Positions 26,098-38,700 of a stretch of 64,000 nt of DNA are shown here, one piece after another. Source of the stretch: Aphis gossypii (lineage: Eukaryota > Arthropoda > Insecta > Hemiptera > Aphididae); contig NC_065532.1 of assembly GCF_020184175.1 (NCBI RefSeq), positions 16,926,001 to 16,990,000 on the forward strand, in the 5' to 3' direction. A model generated the notes under the pieces. That model searched no databases and was not told where the DNA came from. It saw nothing but the letters and a program-made list of their open reading frames with translations. The first letter of the stretch is position 1. Every line of letters begins with the position of its first letter. A program made the translations under genes and the position numbers.

Positions 26098-27952
26098 CTA
26101 AAACCATTTATATGCAATCAGACTTCATAAATGCTAAGTGCAGAATAAAATATTATAATACATAGTAAATAGCTATAGAATATAATTTAAATAATATTAT
26201 CATAATATGATAAATTTACCAGTCTATACAGTATACATATTAAAATTTAACAATGATAAATATTAAAATTTTTTAAATTTTAACGCTATAATTAATATTC
26301 AACTTTAATTTAATATTTTTAAAAAATATTAAAATATATCATGCAATTTGTGTCAAATATGCCGGATAAATTATAAGACATACCGTTCAAAAACTTGCAT
26401 GAGTATTAATAAAAAATTACATTTGTGTCAATAATAACGACGATTCAGATTCGTAAAATGTTGGTCTTTCGTAGGTAAATTCATAAAATATTAAAACACT
26501 CATGCGAAAAAAGCAAACAAAATATTCTATGAATATAAACTTGTCACTTTTGAAACTAATACCCATAGTACTAGAAGATTTAACGGTAATTTTAAGATGA
26601 ACACTTACAACTTACGATTTTTAATTATATTGTATTAATAACAATTATAATCAACAGCTGAATGATTTCACTAACACTAACCACTACTTATGCTAATATG
26701 AGTATTATGTTTAATATATATTTAAACTATAAGTAATCATTTCTGCAATGAAATCAAGTGAGTAGGTAATTAAAATATTTAACCTATACCTAAATCACTC
26801 ATTTATAAATCTTCAACTATACAATATAGTGTAAAACAGATTAAAACCAATTAAACATAAATCATAACCAAGGTCGGTATTTATACAAACAGTTGAAATG
26901 TTTAAATATACTATACTTACGGGTATTTTACACAAATTTTTTAAATTATATTGTTTTACTACTGTGAATATTGATCTGTTTCCTTCGGGAATAGTCACAA
27001 TAAATTAACTTATGTTAATCTTTACCAGGTGTCTAAGTTAGAAAGATCAAATTTCTAGAAGAAGTAATACAATGACATTAATACAAATTAAGACAATTAA
27101 ATATATAAAACATTAATAATATAAATAACTTAATTAAAACTCAAATGCTTAAACTGCTTAGACATTTTTTTTTTAATTAAATGATGTTCATTAAATGTGT
27201 AGACAAATCATCTCAATATCTCATATACGGTTTCAAACCTTTTAATATTATTGTTTATTTACTATTTTTAAGCAGTAAATTGATAAGTCTTAGTTCGGTG
27301 ACCATAAGTTATTAAATTATTTTTTATACAAACGTGGGCCATAATATTGAATAAATATGCATTATAAAAATAGATACGCGAATTCTTTATAAATGTAAAA
27401 AGGGTCAGTAATCCGCTTAAGAATAATCGTATTCTATCAAATCCAATAATATTGAACACCTCAGATGGTATTGTACAAAGTTTATTCAATGAATATACTA
27501 GAATAACAATGGTTTAAATAAGACGAATATTGGAATTGGAATTTTATTCAACCTACGCCTTTTTCTGGTTAGTGGTTAGTGCTGCTGCAGTTCAACAGTT
27601 GGAGACTATTTTCATTTTATAGATTTGTATTTTCAAAAGGAAAACATTTAATAAGAAATTCGTATAGTTGATTTATTAGAAATACATAAATTTGGTCTTC
27701 TGAATTACCTTGTAGATTTATGAAATTGGAAACTGACTTCTACGTCCGTCATCGTAGTCATAGGTGTACTACCTACACTTACTGTTAACAAGTTACAAGG
27801 AATATAAACATTGGTAATGTAAGTATGGTTTCAGTTTTCAGCTGCTTTTAAAGCATATAAAAATTAAAAACACATTAGATGGCTGTTTGGAAAGTTCTGA
27901 TTAAAAATTTTTCTATAGATAATTCAACTCATTCAATATTTGGAATTTATAT
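26098..27952. other. AT-rich, no gene recognised
   Basis: Nothing supportable. The minus-strand frames at 26813-26998 and 27268-27489 are short and composition-driven. A CCAAGGTCG word at about 26868 is a lone orphan-receptor-type site. Confidence 0.55.
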
Positions 27953-27995
27953 TAGATTCTGAGCGGAGTAATGAATGTACTTATTTAAATTATCA
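27953..27995 (+). repeat. Fragment of the AGATTCTGA repeat, left end only
   Basis: TTAGATTCTGAGCGGAGTAATGAATG is a diverged copy of the left terminus of the full repeat that begins 60 bp later (28013). It is cut off after about 40 bp, so the following copy probably inserted next to or into it. Confidence 0.6.
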
Positions 27996-28012
27996 TGATC
28001 AGTTTTTTTTTT

Positions 28013-29700
28013 AGATTCTGAACGAAGTGATGAATGTATTGATTTTACAATGATGTGTGTTTTTTTTTTTTTTTTTTTTTTTTTTTTTGTGTCTGTGTAC
28101 AGCATAACTAGTCGAAATAATGCTCCAATTTCAAACTATGGGGGTGGTTTCCGATGTAAAAGTGAATATCCTTGGTGCATTATAGAGGTAAAAAGTTAAC
28201 ATTTTCCAACAGTTTTCAAAAAAATCGAGAAAAACAAAAAAAAATGACGGAAAAACGGCAATTTTTAAGCAAAACCAGTTTTCGACCAAATCGATTTTTT
28301 TTATGGTTGTAATTCAAAAACTAATCACTGAAAATACTTGAAATTTTCACCAAATGTTAATGTCAGTGGTATCCGTATATAGTTAAATTTTCAAAAAATT
28401 TTGACTTTTTTTGAGTTATTTATAGACCACTGAAATTTTCGATATTTTTGAAAAATTTTTTTGAAAGTGTCGATAAAAAATTTTTGCATGACCAAAAAGT
28501 TTTGAAAATTTAATACAAGGTTCCTTATGAGTTGTTTTTAATGTAGCTAAAAAAAATTAAAAATCGTTAGTCACAATTTTTTTTTATAAGCGTTTTTAGT
28601 TCAAATTTTTACGAAATCTGTCGAAAACGCGAAAATTTGCAAGTAATTTTGAAGTTGAAAAATCATAAAATTTTTTTCTTTTATAACTAAGTTTTGAAAA
28701 TTTGGTACAAGGTTCTCCATACATTTTTCTTCAAATATCTGTAAAAAAAACTCTACCGGATTCAGGCAAAAAATTTTTATGAGTGTTTGAAATTTAAATT
28801 TTTACAAAAACCGCGTTAAATAACAGTTTAGCCTCAAACGATTTTTGATATTTGTTATTATTCAAAAAGTATAAGTCGTAGATACTTGAAAATTTTACCA
28901 GTTATTAAGATTTGCGTTTTCTTTACGTGATTTAAATTTCAAACTATTTTGACTTTTTTTGAGCTATTTATAGACAACTGAAATTTTCAATTTTTTTGAA
29001 AAAATATTTTTGAAGTGTCGATAAAATTTTTTTGGCCCTATCAAAATACTTGAAAATTTAATACAAAGTTCCTCATATGTTATTCTTATAGTGATTAAAA
29101 AATTATAAGAATACATAGGCACAATTTTTTTTTATTAGCATTTGAAGTTCAAATTTTGACGAAAATTCGTCAAAATTATGAATATTTGCGAAATATTTGA
29201 AGTTGAAAAATCATAAAATTTTTTGTGTTTATAACTAAGGATTAAAAATACAACACTAAGTTTTCCATAAGTTTACCTTCAAGTATCTATAGAGAAAACT
29301 CGAAGTATCATTATAGGAAAAATTTTAAGTGCGTTTGAATTTTAAATTTTAACGAAATAGCGTAACGATAACGATTTATCCTCAAACGATTTTAAATATT
29401 GTTATTATTCAAAAAGTATAAGTCGTAGATACTTGAAAATTTTACCAGTTATTAAGATTCGCGTTTTCTTTACGTGATTTAATTTTCAAAATATTTTTTA
29501 ATATAAGCTGGTTTTTTTAAACCACCTTTTTCACTAACCACTAGAAATTATATCCTAGGCTGACAAATCATCTTCGTTCAGAATCGTTTTTCGTATACAA
29601 TGATAACTATCATTGGATTCAAATTTAACACTCCTATAATATATAATAATGATCCATACGGCACCTAATGTACAGCAGAGCGTTACTCACTTGCCCGCTT
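28013..29700 (+). mobile_element. Full-length copy of a dispersed AT-rich repeat family (copy A)
   Basis: Left end AGATTCTGAACGAAGTGATG, then TGATGTGTG and a poly-T run of about 30, then a conserved block (GTGTCTGTGTACAGCATAAC; GGGGGTGGTTTCCGATG). The body is built of about 547 bp tandem units (for example TCAAATTTT at 28601 and 29149; TTCAAAAAGTATAAGTCG at 28861 and 29408). An inverted copy of the left terminus, CTTCGTTCAGAATC, ends at 29585. It is followed by a trailer with CGTATACAATG and TGTACAGCAGAGCGTTACTC found in other copies. No transposase frame is visible. Inverted ends suggest a non-autonomous DNA element; I recall this terminus as very common in aphid genomes. Confidence 0.7.
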
Positions 29701-30950
29701 TTTTTGTATGAATACACGATTATTATAAAATGCTTCGATTTTCAAAAATAGTGGTAGTTTTGGATGTAAAATTAAATTTATATTGTACTTTGAAGGGGTT
29801 AAATCTAAAAATCGTAAATAATTGGGAGCAATAAATAAAAAATTAAAGGAAAACGGGAATTTTACAAAAATCCAGTTTTAGACAAAATCGATTTTGTTTT
29901 TTGACGTAACTCAAAAACGAACAACCGTAGAAACTTGAAATGATCACCAAATTTTTCTATTATTTTTTTCTATTTAGAATAATATTTTCAAAATATTTCG
30001 ATAGTTTTTAAGCTATTTATAAGAAATTTCTATTTTTTTTTTATAAAAGTCAATTAATTTTAATACATATTATTATTTTCTGAGTTGTAATGCTTGAAAA
30101 CTAAATACAAAGTTTCTCATTAGTTAATAATTTTTATTAAAAAATGTCGAAAATCTATATTCACAATATTGTTTTAAATGATTTTAAGATTAGAATTTTG
30201 ACAAAATATATATATATTGCGAAAATTGATAAATTATTTTGTAGTAACTATAGTAAGTTAAAAATACATAAAAATTTTGTTTCATACATACGATTTAAAT
30301 CTTAATTTATAAGGTGCTCGATTAATTGTTTATCCTATATAAGAAAAAAACCGGAAACCTAAATCATCATTTATAACTTTATAAGCATTTAAAATTCAAA
30401 TGTTTACGACATTAAATATTTACCTGTAAAATAATTTTCTCCTCATACAGTTTTTGATAAAAAAAAAAAAAAAATAGGAAAAAAATAACAAACAGATAAT
30501 TGAAATGTTCACCAAATATTTATTATTATCATTTTCATTAGTATTTATAGACATGAGAAATTATTTTGAATTTATTTTTATATTCTTATAAATGTTAGTA
30601 AAAATTATTTCCTAGGTCAAAGTTATTTAAAATGTAATACAAAAGTTATTTTATATAATATGTACCAAAAAATTATAAATACATAGGCATTTTTATATGT
30701 GTTTAAAGTTAGAATTTTGTTCAAATTCTACAAAAACCCAAAACATTGGAAAGTATTTTGTAATTAGAAATTCATAAAAACTTTTAATTTTATACTAAAT
30801 TTTGAAAAAATTAATAAAAATTTTACAAAAGTATTTCATACTGAAACTATAATATTATCTAAAAACTGTACAAAGAAAATTATTTTTTATAGGTATGTTA
30901 AGTTAAAATTTAGACGAAATTACGAAATTATTTCTCTTTTTGGGGAAAGA
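29701..30950 (+). repeat. Old, degenerate copy of the same repeat (copy G)
   Basis: ATGCTTCGATTTTCAAAAATAG and GTGGTAGTTTTGGATGTAAA near 29730-29780 correspond to the conserved left block of copy A. AATTTTGAC-type landmarks recur near 30190 and 30710, about 520 bp apart, matching the tandem-unit period. It has diverged too far to define ends. Confidence 0.45.
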
Positions 30951-32784
30951 GGGATTAGGGCTTCAAATAATGTGGTTATTAACTTAGTATAGTGGGGGGG
31001 GGTGAACTTTTGTAATTGTTGGAATACGTGAATGTATGTGTTGCAAGTATTTGTTGCTAATATATAATATTAATAATATATAAACTATATAAAGCTGTTG
31101 GTTTAATTATAATATTATACACGAATATAGCTGCAGTGGTAAAGGATGACATATATAGAATATTTTACCTACACACTAAGTTTGTCATCTAGTGTACGCC
31201 TATAATGCTATAAATAGTAAACGCGTATACATAAGTATACATAATACTTATAATTTTCTACCTGTTCCTTTTCTAAACCCCAAAACTTCCATAGCTATTT
31301 GAGTACTTAATGAAAATTAATAATTTAGCTGTTATTAGTATACTACATTAATATTAATTATATAGCTCTTATGATTTACAACGTCATCTCAAATTTTTAA
31401 GAAAACATAAAAGCAATAATTCTAGTTTTTGAATTTTATTTAAAGTAGCCAAAAAAGGGTGAGCAAGTCGATACTCCTCTGCTATACTTTTCTAAAACTA
31501 AATTTCAAATTATTAATTATGAAAGAAGGTTATTAACTAATACTAAATTTTTTTATCATTTACAACAATATCCAATGGATATATCATAATATTTTATCAA
31601 AGTTTGTTGAAAATATTGTATGCTATATAAAATGCTTACACAGTCAAAATTTAATGGCAAATAGTCAGATAACAGATTAAATGAATTACAATTTTGCTAA
31701 TGTTGACTGACGCGAGGATATTTGATATGATAGAAATCGTATGTATACTGTATAGGAATGAAGAAATCTATTTCAATGTTCAATGGATAAAATAAGAAAG
31801 ACGGTTAAATACACTGTTGTAGAGACAAAAAGGAAAATTCATAGTTTCAAAAAATATAAGTTTCTGTAAGTAGATAAAACAATATGTGTGTGTATGTGTG
31901 TATGCTGTAAAGTTTTAAGTAAAAGTAAGTCAAAATAAAATATGTTTATGATTTACTGATTGAAATTGTATATCCAACATTATTAGGTATACGTTAAAAA
32001 CTATCAAAAACATACAAGTATTCTGAAAAAAAAATAATAATTCATAATAATAATATCCACGTTCATTATTAATTTCTTGAAAATTCCGATTAAAAGTCAA
32101 ACGAATATCTAAACTCTAAACATCCACTTAATTAAAATAAAATTATTATTGTTATAAACTAGTATTCTTACACGGAGTTGCCAAAACAATCACTAATCAT
32201 TTAATGAATCAAAATTATGTTTAAACATAAATAAGTGGCCCATTCAAATTTAGTGAACCATATAATTATAATTTAATTTTTATACAACTCGGTATTAGTT
32301 TATTGTTTTAACCAAAAAATTTAATTATCTCATTAAACTACTGTGTTAACTTAAAATTGCAATTAGTCTAATTTTCCAAAATGTTTAAATTATTTTTTAG
32401 TTAAAAAAAGCATAAAATTTTAATATTTCTACCTAAGATTTATAAACTAAAGAAAGGGTTTCTCTTAAATTAATTTTGATTTAATTTAAAAATAAGCTCA
32501 TTATTAAGTCACATACTATTTTCACGAGTGATGCAATTCCGCATTTTGAAGACCTTAGTTATTGAAACATTCCATAGTTAGTTAAATTATCTTTTTTAAT
32601 ACTAATTTATAACATTTTCAAACTATTTAAACTAATTTTAAGTTATTTATACGCATTTAAAATGTTTTCAATTTTTTATTTTAGTTTATCGTATTACTAA
32701 TAGTAAAATAAAATATTATCATACCTAATATAATTATAATTTAATAAAAATATACGAGTATACTTAGTTATATACACTAGCCAT
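30951..32784. other. AT-rich with possible remnants of the repeat family
   Basis: A G-run at about 30996-31003, then AT-rich sequence. GTGAGCAAGTCGATACTCCT at 31458 resembles the reversed trailer end of the repeat (ACTCACTTGCCC). 32560-32680 resembles the repeat body. No gene is seen. Confidence 0.35.
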
Positions 32785-32930
32785 CTCTGCCCAGAATTGT
32801 TTTTATCGTATACAATGAGTCAATAATTTATAATTGAATTCAAATTGTATACATCCATCACAATAACCTATTGAATGACGAGGTACACTCGAACCTTGTG
32901 ATTACTATACAGCAGAATGACTTCCCCATT
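32785..32930 (+). repeat. Right-end fragment of the repeat family (copy C')
   Basis: Starts at a diverged CATCTCTGCCCAGAATTG terminus and continues through ATCGTATACAATGAGTC and ACTATACAGCAGAATGACTT, the same order as the trailer of copy A at 29572-29690. The body is missing or unrecognisable. Confidence 0.5.
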
Positions 32931-33065
32931 TGATTTTAAGTTTTAAGACTCTGTTAGTGCTATTCAAAAAATCTAATCCAATACTACGCCTAATAATGTA
33001 TATTAATAATAATATTTAAACACACAACAGTTTCAAAGCTTAATATATATACTTTCCCACATTTT

Positions 33066-33330
33066 AGATTCTGAACTAAGTGATGAATGTATTGATTTTA
33101 CTATGATGTGTGTTTTCTTTTTTTCTTTGTGTCTGTGTACACCATAACTTATCGAAATAATGCTTTAGTTTAAAACTTCAGGGGTGGTTTCCAATGGCAG
33201 AGTGAATAACCTTGGTGTATTTATGGAGGTCAAAAGTAAAAAAAAATTCATCAGCTTTACACCCATTATAATGACCTATTCTATGTCAGAGGTTCACTTG
33301 ATACCTACTGTACAGCAGAGCATTACCCAC
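33066..33330 (+). repeat. Internally deleted copy of the repeat family (copy C)
   Basis: Left end AGATTCTGAACTAAGTGATG, TGATGTGTG, GTGTCTGTGTACACCATAAC and GGGGTGGTTTCCAATGG all match copy A. The sequence then jumps after about 190 bp straight to the trailer (TACTGTACAGCAGAGCATTA). The tandem body has been lost, leaving both ends, as expected of a MITE-type derivative. Confidence 0.6.
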
Positions 33331-35466
33331 CTTTTTAATATTAATGCTACAATGATATGATGTATTTTTCATAAAATTACATTTTATAATTTGGTTATTT
33401 ATCATTTGTATTTTAAAGAAGAAGAAAGTAAACTTACCTTAGATACTCTCTCTTTATCCTCTAATAGTCTAATGTAATTCCATTTTATTTGTTTTGACGT
33501 AGTTGCATATAAAAAAAAATATATTTAAAAGGATCGAGAGAGAGTACAAAAAAAAAATTAAATTAAAATAGTTACATATTTTATTATTCAATAAAAAATA
33601 TATTACAATCTTCTACAAAAGCTGATATTTAAAAAACAAAAATTACTACTTTATAGTTTATATACCTAACTCTCACATTTTAATATTAATCCACTGTATA
33701 TTTTATAATTTGACGTCATTAAAAAAATACCCTTTCAGTATATTCATTAAATGTAATTGTTTTTACAGTATATTGTCTTATTTCTATTTTTAAGGTTTCT
33801 CAATAGACAATAGTCAATTATCATTGATCAAGTGACAAGTTTACATAGTTATTATGAATGACCTTAGACGTACGTTATCGAGTCAATGCCCTTAAACAAA
33901 AATATACGATGTAATTTTGTTCCACAAATTATAAATTATTTTCAAATAAATAATAATCCAAAATAAATTAAATTAAGAAAAAAAATAATTAAATATTAAT
34001 AAATGAAATTAATTAATTATATAAAGGTTTTTATAATGTGATTAATACTACTAACCAATGATATGAAATTAAAGGTTTTTATACACCAATCATGAACTTA
34101 ACTCAGAATTAAAAATATTAACAATAATAAATTCGATTTTTGGCATCACCATTAATTTAAAATATAATATTTTGGACGTTTTTATAATATTTAAGTAAAT
34201 TTTTAATCCATATTTGAATGAAAATGATAAATTTAGCTCAATATGATATTATATTTATTTAATAATAATAAAAAAAAAAAATGTAAAAAATGTATTTTTC
34301 ATTACTTCTTAAAAATATGTTTTTATAAACTTGCTATTATTATCTATTTATTTCACTTTCGTACTTATTACCTAAACTCAGAACAGTCAGGACTTTGTAT
34401 AATATAAGTAAATACAAATTATATTTAAAAAAATTATATCTAATTACTAATTAAGGTAAAAATATGTTATATAAACGTACTTATAAGTTATAATTATAAA
34501 TCCTAATTGTAGAAATATATATTTTTTACATTAAAACAATATATTCTTAAATTTATATGAAGCAATACACCTTTATAATAACTCTGTCTTAACTATATTA
34601 ACACTGTACTGTAATTAATTATGATGTTTCGTTACAAATTAAAACTTAAGTAATACCTACTGAACAATTTATTTTTTATAACATTGATGAGATACTATTT
34701 AAAACTACCCCTAAAAAAATATTTCTCATATAATAACGTGTTCATTAAATACTTAGCAGCATGTTATAGATAGTTAACCTAAACTGTGTTGTAACTTTTT
34801 AAGTTGAAAATTTGCAACACCATTTTGCAACAGTTGATTTAAATATAAATATCATAACAATATTAAAATCTTTGTTTTGCTTTATATCAAGACTATGTTT
34901 CACTAGTTTCATATCATGTAATGTGCAGTGTAACTAGCATATTTTAATTTTTTATATTAGCCTTTTACTAGACATGAATTAAAAGTTAACCGTCACTATT
35001 TCACAATTTTTACTAATTGTATTTGAGATAATTTTATTTCCAGTACCTACAATAAAACCAAAACCAGTCACCGGTTTTGTGATTGACAACTTTAGTGGAT
35101 AACATGTAACGTTTAGTCCGTTTAGATTATGACATGAAATACTTATAAATATAATGTATTATTGGATGAAAGGTGAACGTGAAACTTACAAGTAAACTAA
35201 TAAATCATACGTGTATATTGATAAATTTAAAAAATTGAAAAATAAAAAGTCTTCTTTTAATTTTGAAAAATATACATTTGTAGAAAAACATAAAAAATAT
35301 AAATATTATTAATACATATCAATATTCAATACGTTATCTATTTTATTTAGACAATGTTTTCAGAAAATTACATAATACCTATAATCGTATGATATGACTA
35401 AAAAACCATGCAGTGGTAGACAAAACAATGTATAGATAATAATATCATGTAATTATTTTTTTCCAG
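33331..35466. other. AT-rich region before coding exon 1
   Basis: No coding signal. Given the acceptor at 35465-35466 this is the 3' part of a 5' UTR intron. A pyrimidine run directly precedes the acceptor. Confidence 0.6.
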
Positions 35467-35483
35467 CATAACACACAACGGCG

Positions 35484-35797
35484 ATGTCACTGCAGAATGA
35501 GCTGTACAACGATGGCGGTGGTAAAGGTAGCCAGTTGAATTTAACAGCAGGAAATACGTGGGACAGCGACTACATAATGCCTAAACGGGATCCTCTATAC
35601 ATAGTCGTACCGATGACCATCATGTACTCAGTAATATTCGTGACAGGCGTAATAGGAAACTCGATCACTTGCATGGTGATCGCCAAACACAAATACATGC
35701 ACACAGCAACCAATTACTATTTATTTAGTTTGGCCATGTCCGATCTTATACTTCTAGTATCCGGGTTACCGCAAGAAATGTGGTCCATTTGGTCTAG
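35484..35797 (+). CDS. PK2-R: PK2-R-like receptor coding exon 1 (N-terminus, TM1, TM2)
   Basis: Encodes residues 1-104 and two bases of codon 105. The ATG at 35484 is the first in-frame Met. It lies 17 nt after a splice acceptor (pyrimidine run then TTCCAG, exon from 35467), so a short 5' UTR segment belongs to this exon and at least one upstream non-coding exon must exist. The extracellular N-terminus is short (about 37 residues), without a signal peptide, as usual in class A receptors. Donor: TCTAG|GTAAGTG at 35798. The split codon AG+A gives R105, producing WSRYPYVFGE across the junction, as expected for the family. Confidence 0.95.
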
Positions 35798-38700
35798 GTA
35801 AGTGAAAACGATATAAAGTTTAAAAATAAACAAAATGTAGGTACTGTTGAGATAAAACAGGTAAATCTAATAAGTTTAATGATATTATAAGATTTTCATC
35901 TATATAATGTTAACAAAAAATTGAATTAGGTGCCTAAGTTTTTTTTTATCCTATTGCGCAATTATTACTATATTGTATAGTGACATTTTCGAACTGTTTG
36001 ACGTGGATAATAGCTCATCTATCATCATTCATCCTTCCAATTACCACTACAAGGCACAAATAGCACGATTCAGTCAATACTTTCACTGTGCCCGATAACA
36101 GTGGAAGCCGGAAGGCGGGATAAGGGATCAAAACGGCAAAGGCCTCGCTCTCTGTGTTATGCTGTTGAACTGATACCAGCTCATCACAACACCACATATA
36201 TATATATATATAAACCTTCAAGCAAATTAACATTTTTTTTTTCATCTTACTATTTTTTCACGCATACGTAGGTATGCGTTTAATTATTTATTTGACCAAA
36301 ACTCGAAATCCTAACTCTGTATAAACCACATCAATATTATACCACCTTTCGATCAGACTATAGATTACAGACCCACCGACCACCACCATTACCAAACTAA
36401 AAGTCGGCATCAAATCGGCTTGTCGGCAGAAAATCGAACACCAGTTCTCTTGGTTAGGTAGCGGATATTAACCGTTTAGCTTGGTCTGTACAAAAATAAA
36501 ATTGTTTATCGGTAGGTACCTACTGGAGTTTTTAACAAGCGACAGTATATTTAATAACATCTCATACTGAAAGTCTTGCCACATACATAATGCACATATT
36601 GGAGAGTCGATGTATATTATTAAATATGGACACTGGGCATGCAAGTAAAGATGAGGATATTTTGTTAAATATATTTGCTATGTTTTTAACGACAACCTGT
36701 TAAAAACTAACTACTAACTAATATTACACCTAATTCATATTAGTGATATTTATGTCAAAATCTACAATAAACTAGATGAATATCTTTGGATAAAACCCTA
36801 GACTAAAATCAACCTTATCAGTGGATAAATTGTAGTATCATCATAACAATATTCAGATACAGCTATTCAGATGGAAATAATCAATTATCACGAGTATTGT
36901 GATTCTTCATATGTGATTTATAATCCAATTCGTGCTTAGTGTATACCACATATAATATATGTAATATATACCTGTATGTTTATGATAAACTATATAATGT
37001 ATTTAAGCCTGAAATTTATTATCAAAGAGATATATGTTTACAAAATGTATATAAATACAACACTTCGCGTGCCATACGCGGTATGCCTACAGTATACTAT
37101 GCATTCTCTCTTTGATAATAAATTGTTTACTACAATGTCATCTAGTTTATCGTTAATATAATATTATATCTACATTTTTGTATACTATATTTTCATACGA
37201 TTTATAGAAAACTAATATACTTAACTGCGTAAGCTTTGTGTGGTATATCTAGTTCAATTTCAAGCTTAACTTCCAATAAAAATATCATATTCCTTATTAA
37301 TAATTGTATTTAAGATGAAACGATTAGGATAGATTACATATTGAAACACTAAAATTAAGTAGGTACTATTACACTGTAACATGGACCCGGAAATCTCAGT
37401 TGTGGTATTGATTAAATGATACAATGTATAATGTATATTATATATATTATATATATGTGTGCGTGTGTGTCCGCGCGCGCGCGTGCGTGTGTGTATGTGT
37501 GTGTGTGTACAATATCATATTAATCTTATTTATTGTATCTATATGTGCTATGTGCTATGTCATCACTTAAGACTATTTCATTTACGATGGAAAGGCAAAT
37601 AGTTGCAGTTCCCTCTTCAATTCTACCATTGTTTAAATATAGTACGTAATTACACATTTTTCCTCATGGGTACAATTCAAGACTTGTTTAAAATAAGATT
37701 ACCTAGATTATTTTATTTTTATCTTGTTTATTTGAAATTATTTTTTTTTGTGAGCAATAAATCAAAATTGTTACAAAATAAAAATGTATTGCCCTTCAAT
37801 CGATAAATTATTGTGAACGTTGGTCAAATATATAATCGTGACCTGAAAAATTGTCCAATGGTTATTGTCCAATGTCCATAACAATTACTTTATACTTTAA
37901 ATCTTTTAACTACAGATATGTTCAGTTTAATCTTTCTTTTATTGTAATATTATAGGTATTCAGAAGTGCAATGGGTCTTTAACTATCAGTGGAGTATTTG
38001 TTTTTCCTAGGTTTGCGAATAGGAATTATTATACTTTTTCTGCCGGTACATTTATAATATTATTATACATTGTTATTTATTTCTCCAGACTAACAATACG
38101 AATAGAACGATATTCAACTTTTTCAAAATAAAAATGTTCTGCTCGAAATATAAATATGAATTAATATGATATTCGATTGAGTTCAACTACACAGTTAAAT
38201 AATAACCAATAACTCGTATACAATAAACATGATGGTAATAATTTACAGATATCCGTACGTATTTGGTGAAATATTTTGTCAACTTAGAGGTCTGTTTTCC
38301 GAAATGTCTGCCAATGCTACCGTACTTACCATAACAGCGTTCACGGCTGAGCGGTATGTAGCTATTTGCCACCCATTCATGGCGCAAAGCATGTCAAAAC
38401 TTTCCAGAGCCGTAAAACTTATCATCATCATATGGCTGGTCGCTGTGTTGTTTGCTATACCCCAGGTTAGTCTTAGCTAAGACTTAATATAATAATATAA
38501 TATCAAAAGGTACTTAATATACATAATCCATTCTAAAAATTTAGCAATAAGGGTTATGTTTATTGTTTATAAATTGTTTACAATTATTCATTTCATTTGT
38601 TTTTTTTTAGATCAAATAAATATTTTTCATTTTTTAAATTAAGTTAAATTAATAAGTTAATTTAGCTTAAAAATCAAATTTTTCTATTGAAAATTCAATG

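Larger units (their letters stand above)
35798..38248 (+). other. Receptor intron 1 (2451 bp)
   Basis: GTAAGTG donor, TTTACAG acceptor; interrupts codon 105 after the second base. It contains a G+C-richer patch at 36000-36480 and an alternating purine/pyrimidine repeat at 37440-37509. No coding exon recognised. Confidence 0.9.

Noticed and set aside
38187..38387. 66-codon minus-strand frame over exon 2
   Set aside because: Antisense shadow of receptor exon 2.
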